A DNA stretch of 64,000 nt. Source: an uncultured Eubacteriales bacterium. GTDB lineage: Bacteria; Bacillota; Clostridia; Lachnospirales; Lachnospiraceae. Positions 1 through 11,223 of the stretch are shown piece after piece; the stretch's first letter is position 1; the number at the start of each line of letters is the position of its first letter. Location: positions 1 through 64,000 of the forward strand of contig CADBUJ010000022.1 in the NCBI GenBank assembly GCA_902797845.1. The letters are read 5' to 3'. A program made the translations under genes and the position numbers. A model generated the notes under the pieces. That model was not told the DNA's origin, ran no database searches, and worked only from the letters and a program-made list of their open reading frames with translations.

Positions 1-65
1 AACATCTCATCGGACTTGGAGTCGGCTTTCGCCGCGAAACCCTGGAATTTTCGGGATCGTCTCAT
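1..65 (-). other. possible 5' end of a minus-strand reading frame running off the window
   Basis: Reading leftward from an ATG at 65-63 there is an open frame to the window edge whose start is rich in Arg, Lys and Ser (MRRSRKFQGFAAKADSKSDE). No ribosome-binding site precedes the ATG and I do not recognise the peptide, so this may be chance coding. It lies downstream of the tRNA-Ser and its terminator. Confidence 0.15.
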
Positions 66-86
66 TATTAAATTATCAAGGTGCTT

Positions 87-107
87 AAAAAAGACGCAAA
101 TTGCGTC
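87..107 (-). terminator. intrinsic terminator after tRNA-Ser
   Basis: On the minus strand GACGCA/TGCGTC (102-107 with 93-98) forms a six-pair hairpin with a three-base loop, followed by six T (plus-strand A run 87-92). It lies about 70 bases past the tRNA 3' end and would end its transcript. Confidence 0.6.
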
Positions 108-174
108 AACCAAGATATAATATCATCTATTAGATCTCTGGTCAATACCGAATTTTAAAAATTTTATTCGGAAG

Positions 175-262
175 CGGAGAAGGGGGGATTTGAACCCCCG
201 CGCCGCGCGAACGACCTACACCCTTAGCAGGGGCGCCTCTTCGGCCTCTTGAGTACTTCTCC
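175..262 (-). tRNA. tRNA-Ser (anticodon GCT)
   Basis: An 88-base type II tRNA. The acceptor stem GGAGAAG (262-256) pairs with the complementary bases at 176-182, and the discriminator is G (175). The anticodon loop reads CTGCTAA, giving anticodon GCT, which decodes AGC/AGU serine codons. The long variable arm and GGTTCAAATCC T-loop are visible, and a long variable arm is expected for tRNA-Ser. CCA is not encoded. A consensus promoter lies upstream at 313-341. Confidence 0.97.
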
Positions 263-312
263 GAACTGAAAAAAACAGTATAAAATTACCGCTCCTTTTG
301 GAGCGCTATTGC

Positions 313-341
313 ATTATAACTTGTATAAAAATCTTTGTCAA
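313..341 (-). promoter_or_regulatory. consensus sigma-A promoter for tRNA-Ser
   Basis: On the minus strand TTGACA (341-336) is followed after 17 bases by TATAAT (318-313), a perfect match to both hexamers. Transcription should start near 306, directly at the base of the hairpin GCGCTCC-AAAA-GGAGCG (about 285-305), so the primary transcript would begin with a stem-loop before the tRNA. Confidence 0.85.
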
Positions 342-480
342 TGTAGATTTTATAAGGGTTTCAGCGTTTTTTACCGCCACAAGATATGGGTTTTTTACAT
401 ATATTAAACACAATTTATAGAAGATATTTACCGCCCTTTTCCTCAGGTATTTCAGATCCATTACTCTGACTTTTTAATTA

Positions 481-489
481 TGCTATACT
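481..489 (+). promoter_or_regulatory. possible extended -10 promoter for the gene at 535
   Basis: TGCTATACT (481-489) matches an extended -10 element. No good -35 hexamer stands 17 bases upstream. It is placed to drive the small gene starting at 535. A short near-repeat, ATACTACATATGCA then ATACTACATATATA, follows it. Confidence 0.4.
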
Positions 490-534
490 ACATATGCAAT
501 ACTACATATATATAAAACTTTTAAGGAGACTGAA

Positions 535-774
535 ATGTCCAAATATACTTTTAAATGCCCCTGCTGCCAAAAGCTCATCTTTTTCGATAATCTGACAAAC
601 GAAGCAGTATTCCTGGATCCTTCCATGGAGGAGGAAGAAAAGAGAAAAAGAGATCTGGCCTACGAAGGGGTAAATCACCGAATGCAGGCTCAGATGAAGG
701 CTCTTATTGATGCAGAAGAAGAATCTCCCTTTCCCAGAAATCATCCCATGGGAAATAATCCTTTCTTCAGATAA
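535..774 (+). CDS. small CPCC zinc-ribbon-like protein, function unknown
   Basis: A 79-residue acidic protein. Near its N-terminus it has the motif KCPCCQK, a CxxC-type metal knuckle within a beta-like segment, followed by a charged helical stretch rich in Glu and Lys and a Pro/Asn-rich tail. Only one cysteine cluster is present, so if it binds zinc it would need a partner or dimer. The start is supported by AAGGAG eight bases upstream. An overlapping minus-strand frame at 502-744 lacks such signals. I cannot assign a function. It stands alone between the tRNA-Ser promoter and the fumarate hydratase genes. Confidence 0.7.
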   Translation: MSKYTFKCPCCQKLIFFDNLTNEAVFLDPSMEEEEKRKRDLAYEGVNHRMQAQMKALIDAEEESPFPRNHPMGNNPFFR

Positions 775-849
775 TATCCTTTCCTTTCAGTAAATGCGTT
801 TCGGGTATTGTCCAGTTTAATTTAACAGCATCATAAATATTCCTGTAAC

Positions 850-879
850 AAAAACACCCGGGAGCTGTACTCCCGGGTG
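850..879 (-). terminator. terminator of the fumarate hydratase genes
   Basis: A ten-pair stem CACCCGGGAG/CTCCCGGGTG (855-864 and 870-879) with a five-base loop. On the minus strand it is followed by TTTTTG. It sits 16 bases past the stop codon at 895, and could weakly stop plus-strand transcription from the 535 gene too. Confidence 0.75.
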
Positions 880-894
880 GATTATTTTCTTATC

Positions 895-1422
895 CTATTT
901 ATATATGCAATTTCCTCGGCAGTCTATGGCCACTACTGCGGGGAAATCTTTTACTTCCATCCGACGAACGGCTTCCGTTCCCAGGTCATCATATGCTATC
1001 ACCTCCGATGAAGTGATGCTTTTTGACAGCAAGGCTCCGGCGCCTCCCACTGCAGCCATATATACGCAATGATTTTCTATCATGGCTTCTGTAACCTTTT
1101 CGCTCCTTTTTCCTTTTCCTATCATTGCCTTTATGCCTCTGGAAAGAAGCAGAGGTGTATATTTGTCCATCCTTCCTGATGTGGTGGGTCCTGCAGACCC
1201 TATCACATTTCCGGGCCTTGGAGGCGTTGGCCCCATATAGTATACCGTGATCCCCTTTATATCAAAAGGAAGTTCCTCTCCTTTTTCCAGGGCTTCGTAC
1301 ATTCTTTTATGGGCCGCATCTCTTGCTGAATAGATCGTACCCGTTATCAGAACATAATCTCCACAGGACAGCTCTTCGATCTGCTCGTCTGTTAAGGGGC
1401 TGTTTATATTAAGCGTCTTCAT
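895..1422 (-). CDS. class I fumarate hydratase, beta subunit (C-terminal domain)
   Basis: This 175-residue protein matches the C-terminal domain of iron-sulfur fumarases and L-tartrate dehydratases. Together with the alpha subunit it would hydrate fumarate to malate in the cytoplasm. The family signature is visible as a YYMGPTPPRPGNVIGSAGPTTSGRM-like segment near residues 60-85 and a later AAVGGAGALL segment. The start is placed at 1422 (MKTLNINS) because GGAGA stands just upstream. A longer frame to 1455 overlaps the alpha gene and lacks this signal. Only one base separates it from the alpha stop codon, so the two are co-translated. Tartrate dehydratase remains an alternative. Confidence 0.9.
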   Translation of the reverse strand: MKTLNINSPLTDEQIEELSCGDYVLITGTIYSARDAAHKRMYEALEKGEELPFDIKGITVYYMGPTPPRPGNVIGSAGPTTSGRMDKYTPLLLSRGIKAMIGKGKRSEKVTEAMIENHCVYMAAVGGAGALLSKSITSSEVIAYDDLGTEAVRRMEVKDFPAVVAIDCRGNCIYK

Positions 1423-1423
1423 T

Positions 1424-2269
1424 TTATATCTCCTTCGATGCATGCCTGTTTGCATGGCAGCATATGTTTACTCCAACCGGAAGACCTGCAATATGGGTAG
1501 GATATGTCTCTATTCTTACTCCTGTTACAGTGCTGCCTCCGCCCAGACCTGCCGGCCCGATCCCGGAGCGGTTTGCTTCTTCTTTTATTTCCTCTGCCAG
1601 TCTCCTGGCATATTCCGGAGCATGCTCCATATCCTGTTCCTCCAGCGTCAGGGCATGCTTTGCCATAAGGGCACATAATTCAAAATCCCCGCCTATGCCC
1701 ACTCCCACAAACATTGGAGGGCAGGCATTGGCTCCTGCGGAAATTATGGTGTCCACTACCGCCTTCTTTATTCCTTCATATCCGTCGGCGGGTTTAAGCA
1801 TTATTACACGGCTCATGTTTTCACTGCCAAAGCCCTTGGGCGCGAGAGTTATCTTAAATCCTTCTCCCGGAACCATCTTAAGATGTATGATAGCCGGAGT
1901 ATTATCCTTTGTATTTTCTCTTTCAAGAGGATCTTTAACTACGGATTTTCTTAGGTATCCTTCGTTGTATCCTTCTGCAACACCTCTATTTACTGCCTCT
2001 TCAAGATCACCGCCGGTAATATGGACATCCTGACCCAGCTCTATAAAGAAAACTGCCATTCCTGTATCCTGGCATATGGGGATCATATCTTTTTCCGCTA
2101 TCTCCAGATTCTTCAGGAGATCTCCCAGGACCTTCTTTCCGAGAGCATGCTCCTCATTTTCTTCCATTCTTCTAAGTGACTCTTTCATGTCTTCCGGAAG
2201 ATAGTAAGCGGCTTCTATGCATAATTCTTTAACTGCTGCCGTTATTTTTTTGCAGGTTATCTCCCTCAT
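1424..2269 (-). CDS. class I fumarate hydratase, alpha subunit (N-terminal domain)
   Basis: A 281-residue Fe-S hydro-lyase alpha subunit. Three separated cysteines expected to hold the [4Fe-4S] cluster are visible: in ICQDTGMAVFF (about residue 66), NACPPMFVGVGIGGD (about 182) and NICCHANRH (about 270). The GxGGGSTVTGVR segment near residue 245 is also typical. It is the two-subunit form common in anaerobic Clostridia and archaea, not the fused enterobacterial form. Its start has AAGGAGACAAA upstream. It follows gyrA on the same strand, separated by a hairpin at 2295-2319, so it may be partly transcribed by read-through. L-tartrate dehydratase alpha is a less likely alternative. Confidence 0.92.
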   Translation of the reverse strand: MREITCKKITAAVKELCIEAAYYLPEDMKESLRRMEENEEHALGKKVLGDLLKNLEIAEKDMIPICQDTGMAVFFIELGQDVHITGGDLEEAVNRGVAEGYNEGYLRKSVVKDPLERENTKDNTPAIIHLKMVPGEGFKITLAPKGFGSENMSRVIMLKPADGYEGIKKAVVDTIISAGANACPPMFVGVGIGGDFELCALMAKHALTLEEQDMEHAPEYARRLAEEIKEEANRSGIGPAGLGGGSTVTGVRIETYPTHIAGLPVGVNICCHANRHASKEI

Positions 2270-2286
2270 TTTGTCTCCTTTTCCCT

Positions 2287-2319
2287 TTAAAAGGAAAAGT
2301 GCTCCATAAGAGCACTTTT
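2287..2319 (-). terminator. weak terminator or attenuator after gyrA
   Basis: On the minus strand AAAAGTGCTC-TTATG-GAGCACTTTT (2319-2295) forms a ten-pair stem whose 3' arm ends in TTTT, then CCTTTT. It lies between the gyrA stop and the fumarase alpha start. The interrupted T-tract suggests partial termination. Confidence 0.6.
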
Positions 2320-2325
2320 ATGGTA

Positions 2326-4821
2326 TTATTCAGTCTTTTCTTCCTCTTCACCGTCGTCTTCCATTACTTTGGAAATGCCGGTTACCTTTATATCGGAATC
2401 CTTTTTGATATTCATAAGCTTAACGCCTGATGTGTTTCTGCCGATAACGGAGATCCCTTTAACAGGCATTTGGATCAGAGTGCCGTTATTTGTAATAAGC
2501 ATTATCTCCTGATCATCCTCTGCAGAAAGAGTTCCTATAAGCCGGCCGGTCTTTTCCGTTATCTTATAACAGATAGTTCCCTGTCCGCCTCTTCTCTGCT
2601 CCTTGAATCCTGATATATCCGTTCTCTTTCCGTAGCCTTTCTCCGATACAAAAAGTATCTTGCTGCCCTGGACATCAAGCTGCATACCGACGACGCTGTC
2701 ATTACTTTTAAGTGTCATGCCCTTTACTCCGTAGGAGCTTCTTCCTGTTGTCCTGACTGCTTTCTCGTTAAAACGGATACATTTTCCTCCGGCAGTAACA
2801 AGGAATACCTCTCTCTCTCCGTCAGTGTATTTAACATCGATCAGCTCGTCATCATCACGGAGATTGATGCCGGTTATGCCTGTCCGCCTTATATTTGCAT
2901 ATTCTCTTAAAGGAGTCTTCTTTATGATGCCTCTCTTCGTAGCCATAAGCAGATACCGGTCGTTGTTAAAATCGTCGATGGTTATGCCGGCTGTTACCCT
3001 TTCTCCCGGCTGAAGCTGGATAAGGTTTATGATAGGTGTTCCCCTGGCTATCCTTGATGCTTCCGGTATCTCGTAGCCTTTAAGCCTGTAAACCCTTCCC
3101 TGATTTGTAAAGAAAAGGATCGTATCGTGGGTGCCCGTCATAAAAATATCACGGATGAAATCATCCTCTATGGTAGATGCACCCTTTATTCCTTTGCCGC
3201 CTCTCTTCTGGGAATGGAAGTTATCGGTGGTCATCCTCTTTACGTAAGAAAGATTTGAAAGGGTCACCACGATATTCTCCCTCTTAATAAGGTCCTCATC
3301 CAGGATCTCCTCGTCATCCTGACCTATCTGGGTCCTTCTGGCGTCACCGTATTTTTCTTTTATCTCAGTAAGCTCGTCTCTTATTACTCCCAAAAGGATC
3401 TTTTCGTCGCCCAAAATGGACTTAAGATATTTAATCCTTTCGCAAAGCTCGTCATATTCTGCCTGAAGCTTCTCTCTCTCCAGTCCGGTCAAAGCACGGA
3501 GCCTCATATCCACAATGGCCTGTGCCTGGATATCCGTAAGCTTGAATCTTTCCATAAGCCTTGCCTTGGCAACAGCAACATTTTCCGAGCCTCTGATTAT
3601 GGCGATAACTTCGTCTATAAAGTCCAGTGCCTTCAAAAGGCCCTCTAAGATATGGGCTCTTTCTTCAGCTTTATTGAGTTCATATTTTGTACGCCTTGTT
3701 ACAACATCTTCCTGATGCTTAAGATAGTACTGAAGCATCTCTTTTAGGTTCATTATCTTGGGAACGTTGTTCACAAGAGCCAGCATTATAACACCGAAGC
3801 TGTCCTGAAGCTGCGTATGCTTATAAAGATGGTTTAAGACCACATTGGCATTGGCATCTTTTTTAAGCTCGATGACTACTCTCATGCCTTCCCTGCTGGA
3901 TTCGTCTCTAAGGTCGGAGATGCCGTCTATCCTTTTATCTCTGACAAGCTCTGCTATCCTTTCCACTAGTCTTGCCTTATTTACCATATAGGGAAGTTCC
4001 GTAACTATTATCTGCTGCCTGTTCGTACCTAATGGCTGTATTTCCGTTACGGCACGTACCTTTATCTTTCCTCTGCCGGTCTTATAAGCGGAATTTATTC
4101 CGCTTCTTCCGAGAATGACTGCTCCTGTGGGGAAATCCGGTCCTTTTATTATCTCAAGGAGATCGTCTATGTCTGTTTCCCGCTGTTCCACACGGTCATC
4201 AATAAGCTTTATAACACCGTCTATGGATTCTCCCAGATTGTGAGGAGGTATATTTGTAGCCATTCCTACTGCAATACCTGATGTTCCGTTTACAAGAAGA
4301 TTGGGAAATCTTGAGGGGAGAACTGTAGGCTCCTTTTCTGTTTCATCAAAGTTAGGTACAAAATCTACAGTATCTTTATTAAGATCCGCCGTCATTTCCA
4401 CGGATACCTTGGACAGCCTTGCTTCCGTATATCGCATGGCTGCAGCTCCGTCACCGTCCACGGATCCGAAATTGCCGTGACCGTCTATAAGAGGGTATCT
4501 TGTGGACCAATCCTGGGCAAGGTTAACAAGCGCACCGTAAATAGAAGAATCGCCATGGGGATGATATTTACCCATGGTATCTCCGACTATACGTGCACAT
4601 TTCCTGTGAGGCTTGTCCGGTCCGTTATTAAGCTCTGTCATAGCGAAGAGGATCCTTCTCTGTACGGGCTTAAGACCGTCTCTTACATCGGGAAGGGCTC
4701 TGGATGCTATAACACTCATGGAATAGTCTATATAGTACTCTTCCATGGTCTTCTTAAGATCAACCTCGTTTATATTGTCAAAAACAGTACTTCTGTCTTC
4801 TTCCAAAACAGATTCCTCCAA
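2326..4821 (-). CDS. gyrA: DNA gyrase subunit A
   Basis: Subunit A of DNA gyrase (831 residues), which breaks and rejoins DNA to introduce negative supercoils with GyrB. The N-terminal breakage-reunion domain holds the catalytic tyrosine in [11 protein letters not shown] (Tyr131), and the C-terminal half carries the repeated beta-pinwheel with a GyrA-box-like [10 protein letters not shown] (about residue 550). The quinolone-resistance region reads [12 protein letters not shown], so the position equivalent to E. coli Asp87 is glycine (Gly96) while Ser83 is kept as Ser92. It follows gyrB with a 27-base gap and ends in an acidic tail. Length is normal. Confidence 0.98.
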   Translation of the reverse strand: MEESVLEEDRSTVFDNINEVDLKKTMEEYYIDYSMSVIASRALPDVRDGLKPVQRRILFAMTELNNGPDKPHRKCARIVGDTMGKYHPHGDSSIYGALVNLAQDWSTRYPLIDGHGNFGSVDGDGAAAMRYTEARLSKVSVEMTADLNKDTVDFVPNFDETEKEPTVLPSRFPNLLVNGTSGIAVGMATNIPPHNLGESIDGVIKLIDDRVEQRETDIDDLLEIIKGPDFPTGAVILGRSGINSAYKTGRGKIKVRAVTEIQPLGTNRQQIIVTELPYMVNKARLVERIAELVRDKRIDGISDLRDESSREGMRVVIELKKDANANVVLNHLYKHTQLQDSFGVIMLALVNNVPKIMNLKEMLQYYLKHQEDVVTRRTKYELNKAEERAHILEGLLKALDFIDEVIAIIRGSENVAVAKARLMERFKLTDIQAQAIVDMRLRALTGLEREKLQAEYDELCERIKYLKSILGDEKILLGVIRDELTEIKEKYGDARRTQIGQDDEEILDEDLIKRENIVVTLSNLSYVKRMTTDNFHSQKRGGKGIKGASTIEDDFIRDIFMTGTHDTILFFTNQGRVYRLKGYEIPEASRIARGTPIINLIQLQPGERVTAGITIDDFNNDRYLLMATKRGIIKKTPLREYANIRRTGITGINLRDDDELIDVKYTDGEREVFLVTAGGKCIRFNEKAVRTTGRSSYGVKGMTLKSNDSVVGMQLDVQGSKILFVSEKGYGKRTDISGFKEQRRGGQGTICYKITEKTGRLIGTLSAEDDQEIMLITNNGTLIQMPVKGISVIGRNTSGVKLMNIKKDSDIKVTGISKVMEDDGEEEEKTE

Positions 4822-4848
4822 TCAATGATGCTTTTAAAACGATTAAGA

Positions 4849-7859
<3,011 letters not shown>

Positions 7860-7870
<11 letters not shown>

Positions 7871-8075
7871 TTTTTACGATTACCTCTTCTCCGGAAAAAG
7901 AAACAATGTCACCGGGATATACTTTTTTTCCTCTCATGAGACATATTTCTCCGTTAAGAGATACCTGTCCTTCAGATATAAAATATTTTGCATCATTTCC
8001 GCTTTGTACAAGAGAAGAAAGCTTTAATAATTGTCCCAGCTTTATATATTCGTCCTTAATAAAAACTTCCTGCAT
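7860..8075 (-). CDS. yaaA: S4-domain RNA-binding protein YaaA
   Basis: A 71-residue protein made almost wholly of one S4 fold (IKLGQLLKLSSLVQSGNDAK, then GQVSLNGEICLMRGKKVYPGD). The conserved yaaA/rlbA gene lies between dnaN and recF in most Firmicutes, and the B. subtilis homologue is linked to ribosome assembly. Its ATG overlaps the dnaN stop by one base, and its end overlaps recF by eleven bases, so the three genes are translationally coupled. Confidence 0.93.
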
Positions 8076-9181
8076 TATTTTGCTCCGGTATTGTAATTAA
8101 TGGGAACGATAAGATAAACATAATTATCATTTCTTATGATTCCCGGGGCCTTGGAATTTGTCATGTAGAAGGAAATATTTTCATCTTCTATGGCCTTAAG
8201 AGCATCGAGAAGATATCTGGGATTGAAACAAATAACTATATCGTCTCCCTCTTTTTCGATCTCTATATTTTCGTTCATATTACCAATGATGCTTTCTATT
8301 CTCATATTGAGTTCGTTTCCGGAAATATCAAGTATTACAGGCTTTCTGTCTCCTTCTCTGTCAAAAAGAGCAGCTCTCTCAAGGCAGTCCTGGAATTCCT
8401 TTTTATTTACGGTTATCTTTGTTTCGTAATCGTTTGATATAAGTCTTTCCAGACGATAATATTCTCCGTCTATAAGCCTTGATGTTACCCTTGTATCCTG
8501 AAATTCAAACATTACATTTTGATTTTCAAAGTAAATATTTACATTATCATCAGCTTCTCCGGAAAGGATCTTTATTACTTCAGATAAAGTTTTTCCGGGA
8601 ACAATAACTCTTACGGGATCATATTTTTCAGAAAGAGAGATGGTCCTTTTTGATACTCTGTGGCCGTCTAAGGAAGCAACCGTAAGCTCATCATTTTCGA
8701 TCTGGAAAAGTTCTCCCTTAAGAAGCTGATTTGAATCGTTATCTGAAATGGAAAAAATAGTCTGTCTTATTATTTCCTTTAAAGAGAATTCGGATATTTT
8801 TATTACGTTATCCGTATCTATATCAGGAAGGTCTATAAAATCATCACCCTTTTTTCCTGCCAGCATAGCTTTCGATCTTTCGCATTCTATAAGAACGGAA
8901 TTATCGTTAAAGGATTCTATGTTTATTAAGCTGTCAGGAAGCTTTCTTACTATGTCGGAGAAGAATTTGGCATCAAGAGCTATATATCCTTCTTTTTCTA
9001 CTGTTCCTTTTATTTTTGTTTCTATTCCCATTTCCATGTTATTGGAAAGAAGAGTTATGGTATCTCCGTAAGCTTTTATGAGAATACATTCCAAGATAGG
9101 AAGAGTCGTTCTTACGGGAACGGCTTTAAGTGAAATAGTTATCCCCTGCATAAGGTCTTTTTGAGAACATGTGATCTTCAT
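8075..9181 (-). CDS. dnaN: DNA polymerase III beta subunit (sliding clamp)
   Basis: The 368-residue processivity clamp. The N-terminal MKITCSQKDLMQGITISLKA segment and the C-terminal motif NYVYLIVPIN match the family, and the three-domain length is normal. A ribosome-binding site GGGAG lies eight bases before the ATG. It is separated from dnaA by 127 AT-rich bases that hold a DnaA-box-like sequence. The clamp would bind partner peptides such as the QLSIF motif seen in DinB in this window. Confidence 0.97.
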   Translation of the reverse strand: MKITCSQKDLMQGITISLKAVPVRTTLPILECILIKAYGDTITLLSNNMEMGIETKIKGTVEKEGYIALDAKFFSDIVRKLPDSLINIESFNDNSVLIECERSKAMLAGKKGDDFIDLPDIDTDNVIKISEFSLKEIIRQTIFSISDNDSNQLLKGELFQIENDELTVASLDGHRVSKRTISLSEKYDPVRVIVPGKTLSEVIKILSGEADDNVNIYFENQNVMFEFQDTRVTSRLIDGEYYRLERLISNDYETKITVNKKEFQDCLERAALFDREGDRKPVILDISGNELNMRIESIIGNMNENIEIEKEGDDIVICFNPRYLLDALKAIEDENISFYMTNSKAPGIIRNDNYVYLIVPINYNTGAK

Positions 9182-9308
9182 TTTTTAACTCCCTGTATAT
9201 AATTATTTATATTTATAGTTATTGTAGTAGAGACTGTTGATATGTTAAAAACCTTTAAGGATCCTTATAAATAAAGGATATGCTTTTATAATAACTTGTT
9301 GATAAGTA
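9182..9308. promoter_or_regulatory. dnaA-dnaN spacer with a DnaA-box-like site
   Basis: This AT-rich 127-base gap holds TGTTGATAA (9297-9305), which read on the other strand is TTATCAACA, one base from the TTATCCACA DnaA box. In B. subtilis the dnaA-dnaN gap also holds DnaA boxes and forms part of a bipartite origin. Here only one box-like sequence is seen, so a second origin element is a weak inference. Confidence 0.35.
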
Positions 9309-10661
9309 TCAGTTCGGATTGAGTTTTTTAACAATGATGTCGATATTTGATTTCAGTCTTTCATCCTTTTTTATATCTTCCTCTATTCGGTCTGCACCGT
9401 AACTAACAGTTGTATGATCTTTTCCCCCGATAAAATCCCCAATGGATTGAAGAGAATTATCTGTATATTTTTTTGCTAGATACATAAATACCTGCCTGGG
9501 ACCTACTATCTCGGAATTCCTTCTTTTTCCTTTTAATGCAGAAGGTTCCACACCATAATGATCTGCAACTATGGATAATATAAGATCCAGTGTTATTACC
9601 TTGTGTTTATCCGGATTGATAAAATTCCTTAAGGCATTTTCCACGGTTTCAAGCTCTATTTTATCTATATTATGAAAATGGGCATAATTATTTACCTGAT
9701 TAAGAGCACCCTCCAGCTCTCTTATATTTGTATTTACGTTTTCCGCAATATAATGGAGGCTGTCCATGTCCACTTCCATATGATCTATCTCTGTTTTATT
9801 TTTAAGGATAGCTACACGTGTCTCGTAATTAGGCGGCTGCACATCAACAGTAAGACCTACTTTAAATCTTGATATAAGTCTTTCTTCAAGACCTTCTATA
9901 TCCTTTGGAGGTTTATCTGAAGATATTACTATCTGCTTTTTTCTTTCATATAAGGTGTTAAATGTATGAAAGAATTCCTCCTGGGTACTTTCCTTTCCTA
10001 CCATGAACTGGATATCATCCACCAGGAGCATATCCGTATTCCTGTATTTTTCTTTAAAATTCTCCTGGTTTTTATTCTTTATGGAAGTAATAAGCTCGTT
10101 TGTAAAATCCTCTGATGTAACATAAAGGATCTTAAGATTTTTATTCTTCTTAAGAACATGATGAGCAATAGAATGCATCAGATGGGTTTTTCCGAGACCT
10201 GATCCTCCGTAAATAAAAAGAGGATTTCCGTATTCTCCCGGATCTTCCGCAACAGCCAGTGATGTGGCATGAGCATATTCGTTATTCGTACCTACAACGA
10301 AGGTATCGAAAGTGTATTTGGGATTAAGATTCTGGATATATATATCAGAATTATTATCCGAACTTGATTCTGATGACTTATTTAAAACGGAATTATTGCT
10401 TATCTCGTCCATGGAAAGGATGATAACTTCTATTTCCTTACCTAAAAATTCCGATATGGTAGTCTTAAGAGGATATTGAAATTTTTTATTCATGTATGAT
10501 TCCGCAACCACGATATCATACGTTACATAAAGTGTATCTTCCTCAAAATAATAAGGAGAAAGACGGAGCACCCATGTTTTGAACACGACTTCCGATATAT
10601 CGTGTTCTTCCTTCATTTTTTGAATTATACTCTGCCAATTATTAATAATATTATTTAACAT
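9309..10661 (-). CDS. dnaA: chromosomal replication initiator protein DnaA
   Basis: AAA+ ATPase that binds DnaA boxes and opens oriC. The Walker A YGGSGLGKTHLMH and Walker B LLVDDIQFM are clear. The C-terminal helix-turn-helix domain carries the DnaA signature near IGGKDHTTVSYGADRI, which contacts the box. The start at 10661 (MLNNIINNW, 450 residues) is chosen because GGAG lies 12 bases upstream. A TTG start eight residues earlier is possible but would place the ribosome-binding site inside the gene. It is transcribed away from oriC. Confidence 0.97.
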   Translation of the reverse strand: MLNNIINNWQSIIQKMKEEHDISEVVFKTWVLRLSPYYFEEDTLYVTYDIVVAESYMNKKFQYPLKTTISEFLGKEIEVIILSMDEISNNSVLNKSSESSSDNNSDIYIQNLNPKYTFDTFVVGTNNEYAHATSLAVAEDPGEYGNPLFIYGGSGLGKTHLMHSIAHHVLKKNKNLKILYVTSEDFTNELITSIKNKNQENFKEKYRNTDMLLVDDIQFMVGKESTQEEFFHTFNTLYERKKQIVISSDKPPKDIEGLEERLISRFKVGLTVDVQPPNYETRVAILKNKTEIDHMEVDMDSLHYIAENVNTNIRELEGALNQVNNYAHFHNIDKIELETVENALRNFINPDKHKVITLDLILSIVADHYGVEPSALKGKRRNSEIVGPRQVFMYLAKKYTDNSLQSIGDFIGGKDHTTVSYGADRIEEDIKKDERLKSNIDIIVKKLNPN

Positions 10662-10696
10662 TTTACATATGTTCTCCGCCTTCAAAATATACGGAT

Positions 10697-10725
10697 ATTT
10701 TATAATAAAATCGCTGTTTTTACAA
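10697..10725 (-). promoter_or_regulatory. probable dnaA promoter
   Basis: On the minus strand TTGTAA (10725-10720) and TAAAAT (10702-10697) are separated by 17 bases. Both hexamers are imperfect. The start would fall about 30 bases before the dnaA ATG at 10661. Confidence 0.5.
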
Positions 10726-10948
10726 ATTAAACGAATATTAAAAAAGGCTTATAAAAAGGCAATTTTCTGTTATTTTTTTTAAATAAAAATGATGATGTTA
10801 ATAAGTGGAAAAATTAATCACTATTTAAACACCGAGATAATATGATAAATATGAAATTATTAAAAAGTTTTCCACAAGTTATACACATTTTGTGGATAAA
10901 AAAATATACATAAAGTCTTAATAAATATATGTTTTTAAAGGATTTTTG

Positions 10949-10977
10949 TTGACTACATAAATTCTTAATAATATAAT
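10949..10977 (+). promoter_or_regulatory. sigma-A promoter for rpmH
   Basis: TTGACT (10949-10954), a 17-base spacer, then TATAAT (10972-10977). One base from the full consensus, as expected for a ribosomal protein gene. It lies next to the DnaA boxes. Confidence 0.85.
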
Positions 10978-11040
10978 AACTTGGTATCGTTTAAAGACAG
11001 TCCTTACATTTAAATAAAGTTAAAAGGAGGTGTCATATCC

Positions 11041-11175
11041 ATGAAAATGACATTTCAGCCCAAGAACAGACAGAGATCTAAGGTACATGGTTTTCGTAAG
11101 AGAATGAGTACGGCCGACGGAAGAAAGGTTTTGGCTGCCAGAAGAAGAAAAGGAAGAAAAGTATTATCAGCTTAG
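11041..11175 (+). CDS. rpmH: 50S ribosomal protein L34
   Basis: A 44-residue, highly basic protein ([20 protein letters not shown] start, many Arg and Lys, ending KGRKVLSA) with the length and sequence of bacterial L34 in the large ribosomal subunit. A full AAGGAGG ribosome-binding site at 11024-11030 stands ten bases upstream. It is the first gene of the rpmH-rnpA-yidD-yidC-jag unit and is followed at once by a hairpin that could attenuate transcription into rnpA. Confidence 0.97.
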   Translation: MKMTFQPKNRQRSKVHGFRKRMSTADGRKVLAARRRKGRKVLSA

Positions 11176-11199
11176 GTCGCAGAAATGTGACCTTTTTTT
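11175..11199 (+). terminator. attenuating terminator between rpmH and rnpA
   Basis: GGTCGCA-GAAA-TGTGACC (11175-11192, one G-T pair) is followed by seven T. It overlaps the last base of the rpmH stop codon. Since rnpA begins 25 bases later without an obvious promoter, partial read-through is likely. This would give much more L34 message than RnpA message. Confidence 0.7.
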
Positions 11200-11223
11200 C
11201 TTAATCATCATTAAGGAGAAAGA

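Larger units (their letters stand above)
10686..11030. other. chromosomal replication origin (oriC)
   Basis: This 345-base AT-rich gap between divergent dnaA and rpmH holds three clustered DnaA boxes: TTTTCCACA (10868-10876, one mismatch), TTATACACA (10879-10887, fits TTATNCACA) and the inverted TGTGGATAA (10891-10899, perfect). A very AT-rich stretch at 10900-10980 just beyond the boxes is a candidate unwinding element. The dnaA promoter and the rpmH promoter flank the boxes, so DnaA binding may also regulate its own gene. No clear DnaA-trio repeat was recognised. Confidence 0.85.

Noticed and set aside
1..340. Integrated element at tRNA-Ser
   Set aside because: tRNA genes are common integration sites, but no integrase or duplicate of the tRNA end is visible in the window.
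4532..4567. GyrA glycine as an acquired quinolone resistance mutation
   Set aside because: The neighbouring residues also differ from the E. coli form in a lineage-typical way, so it is more likely natural variation.
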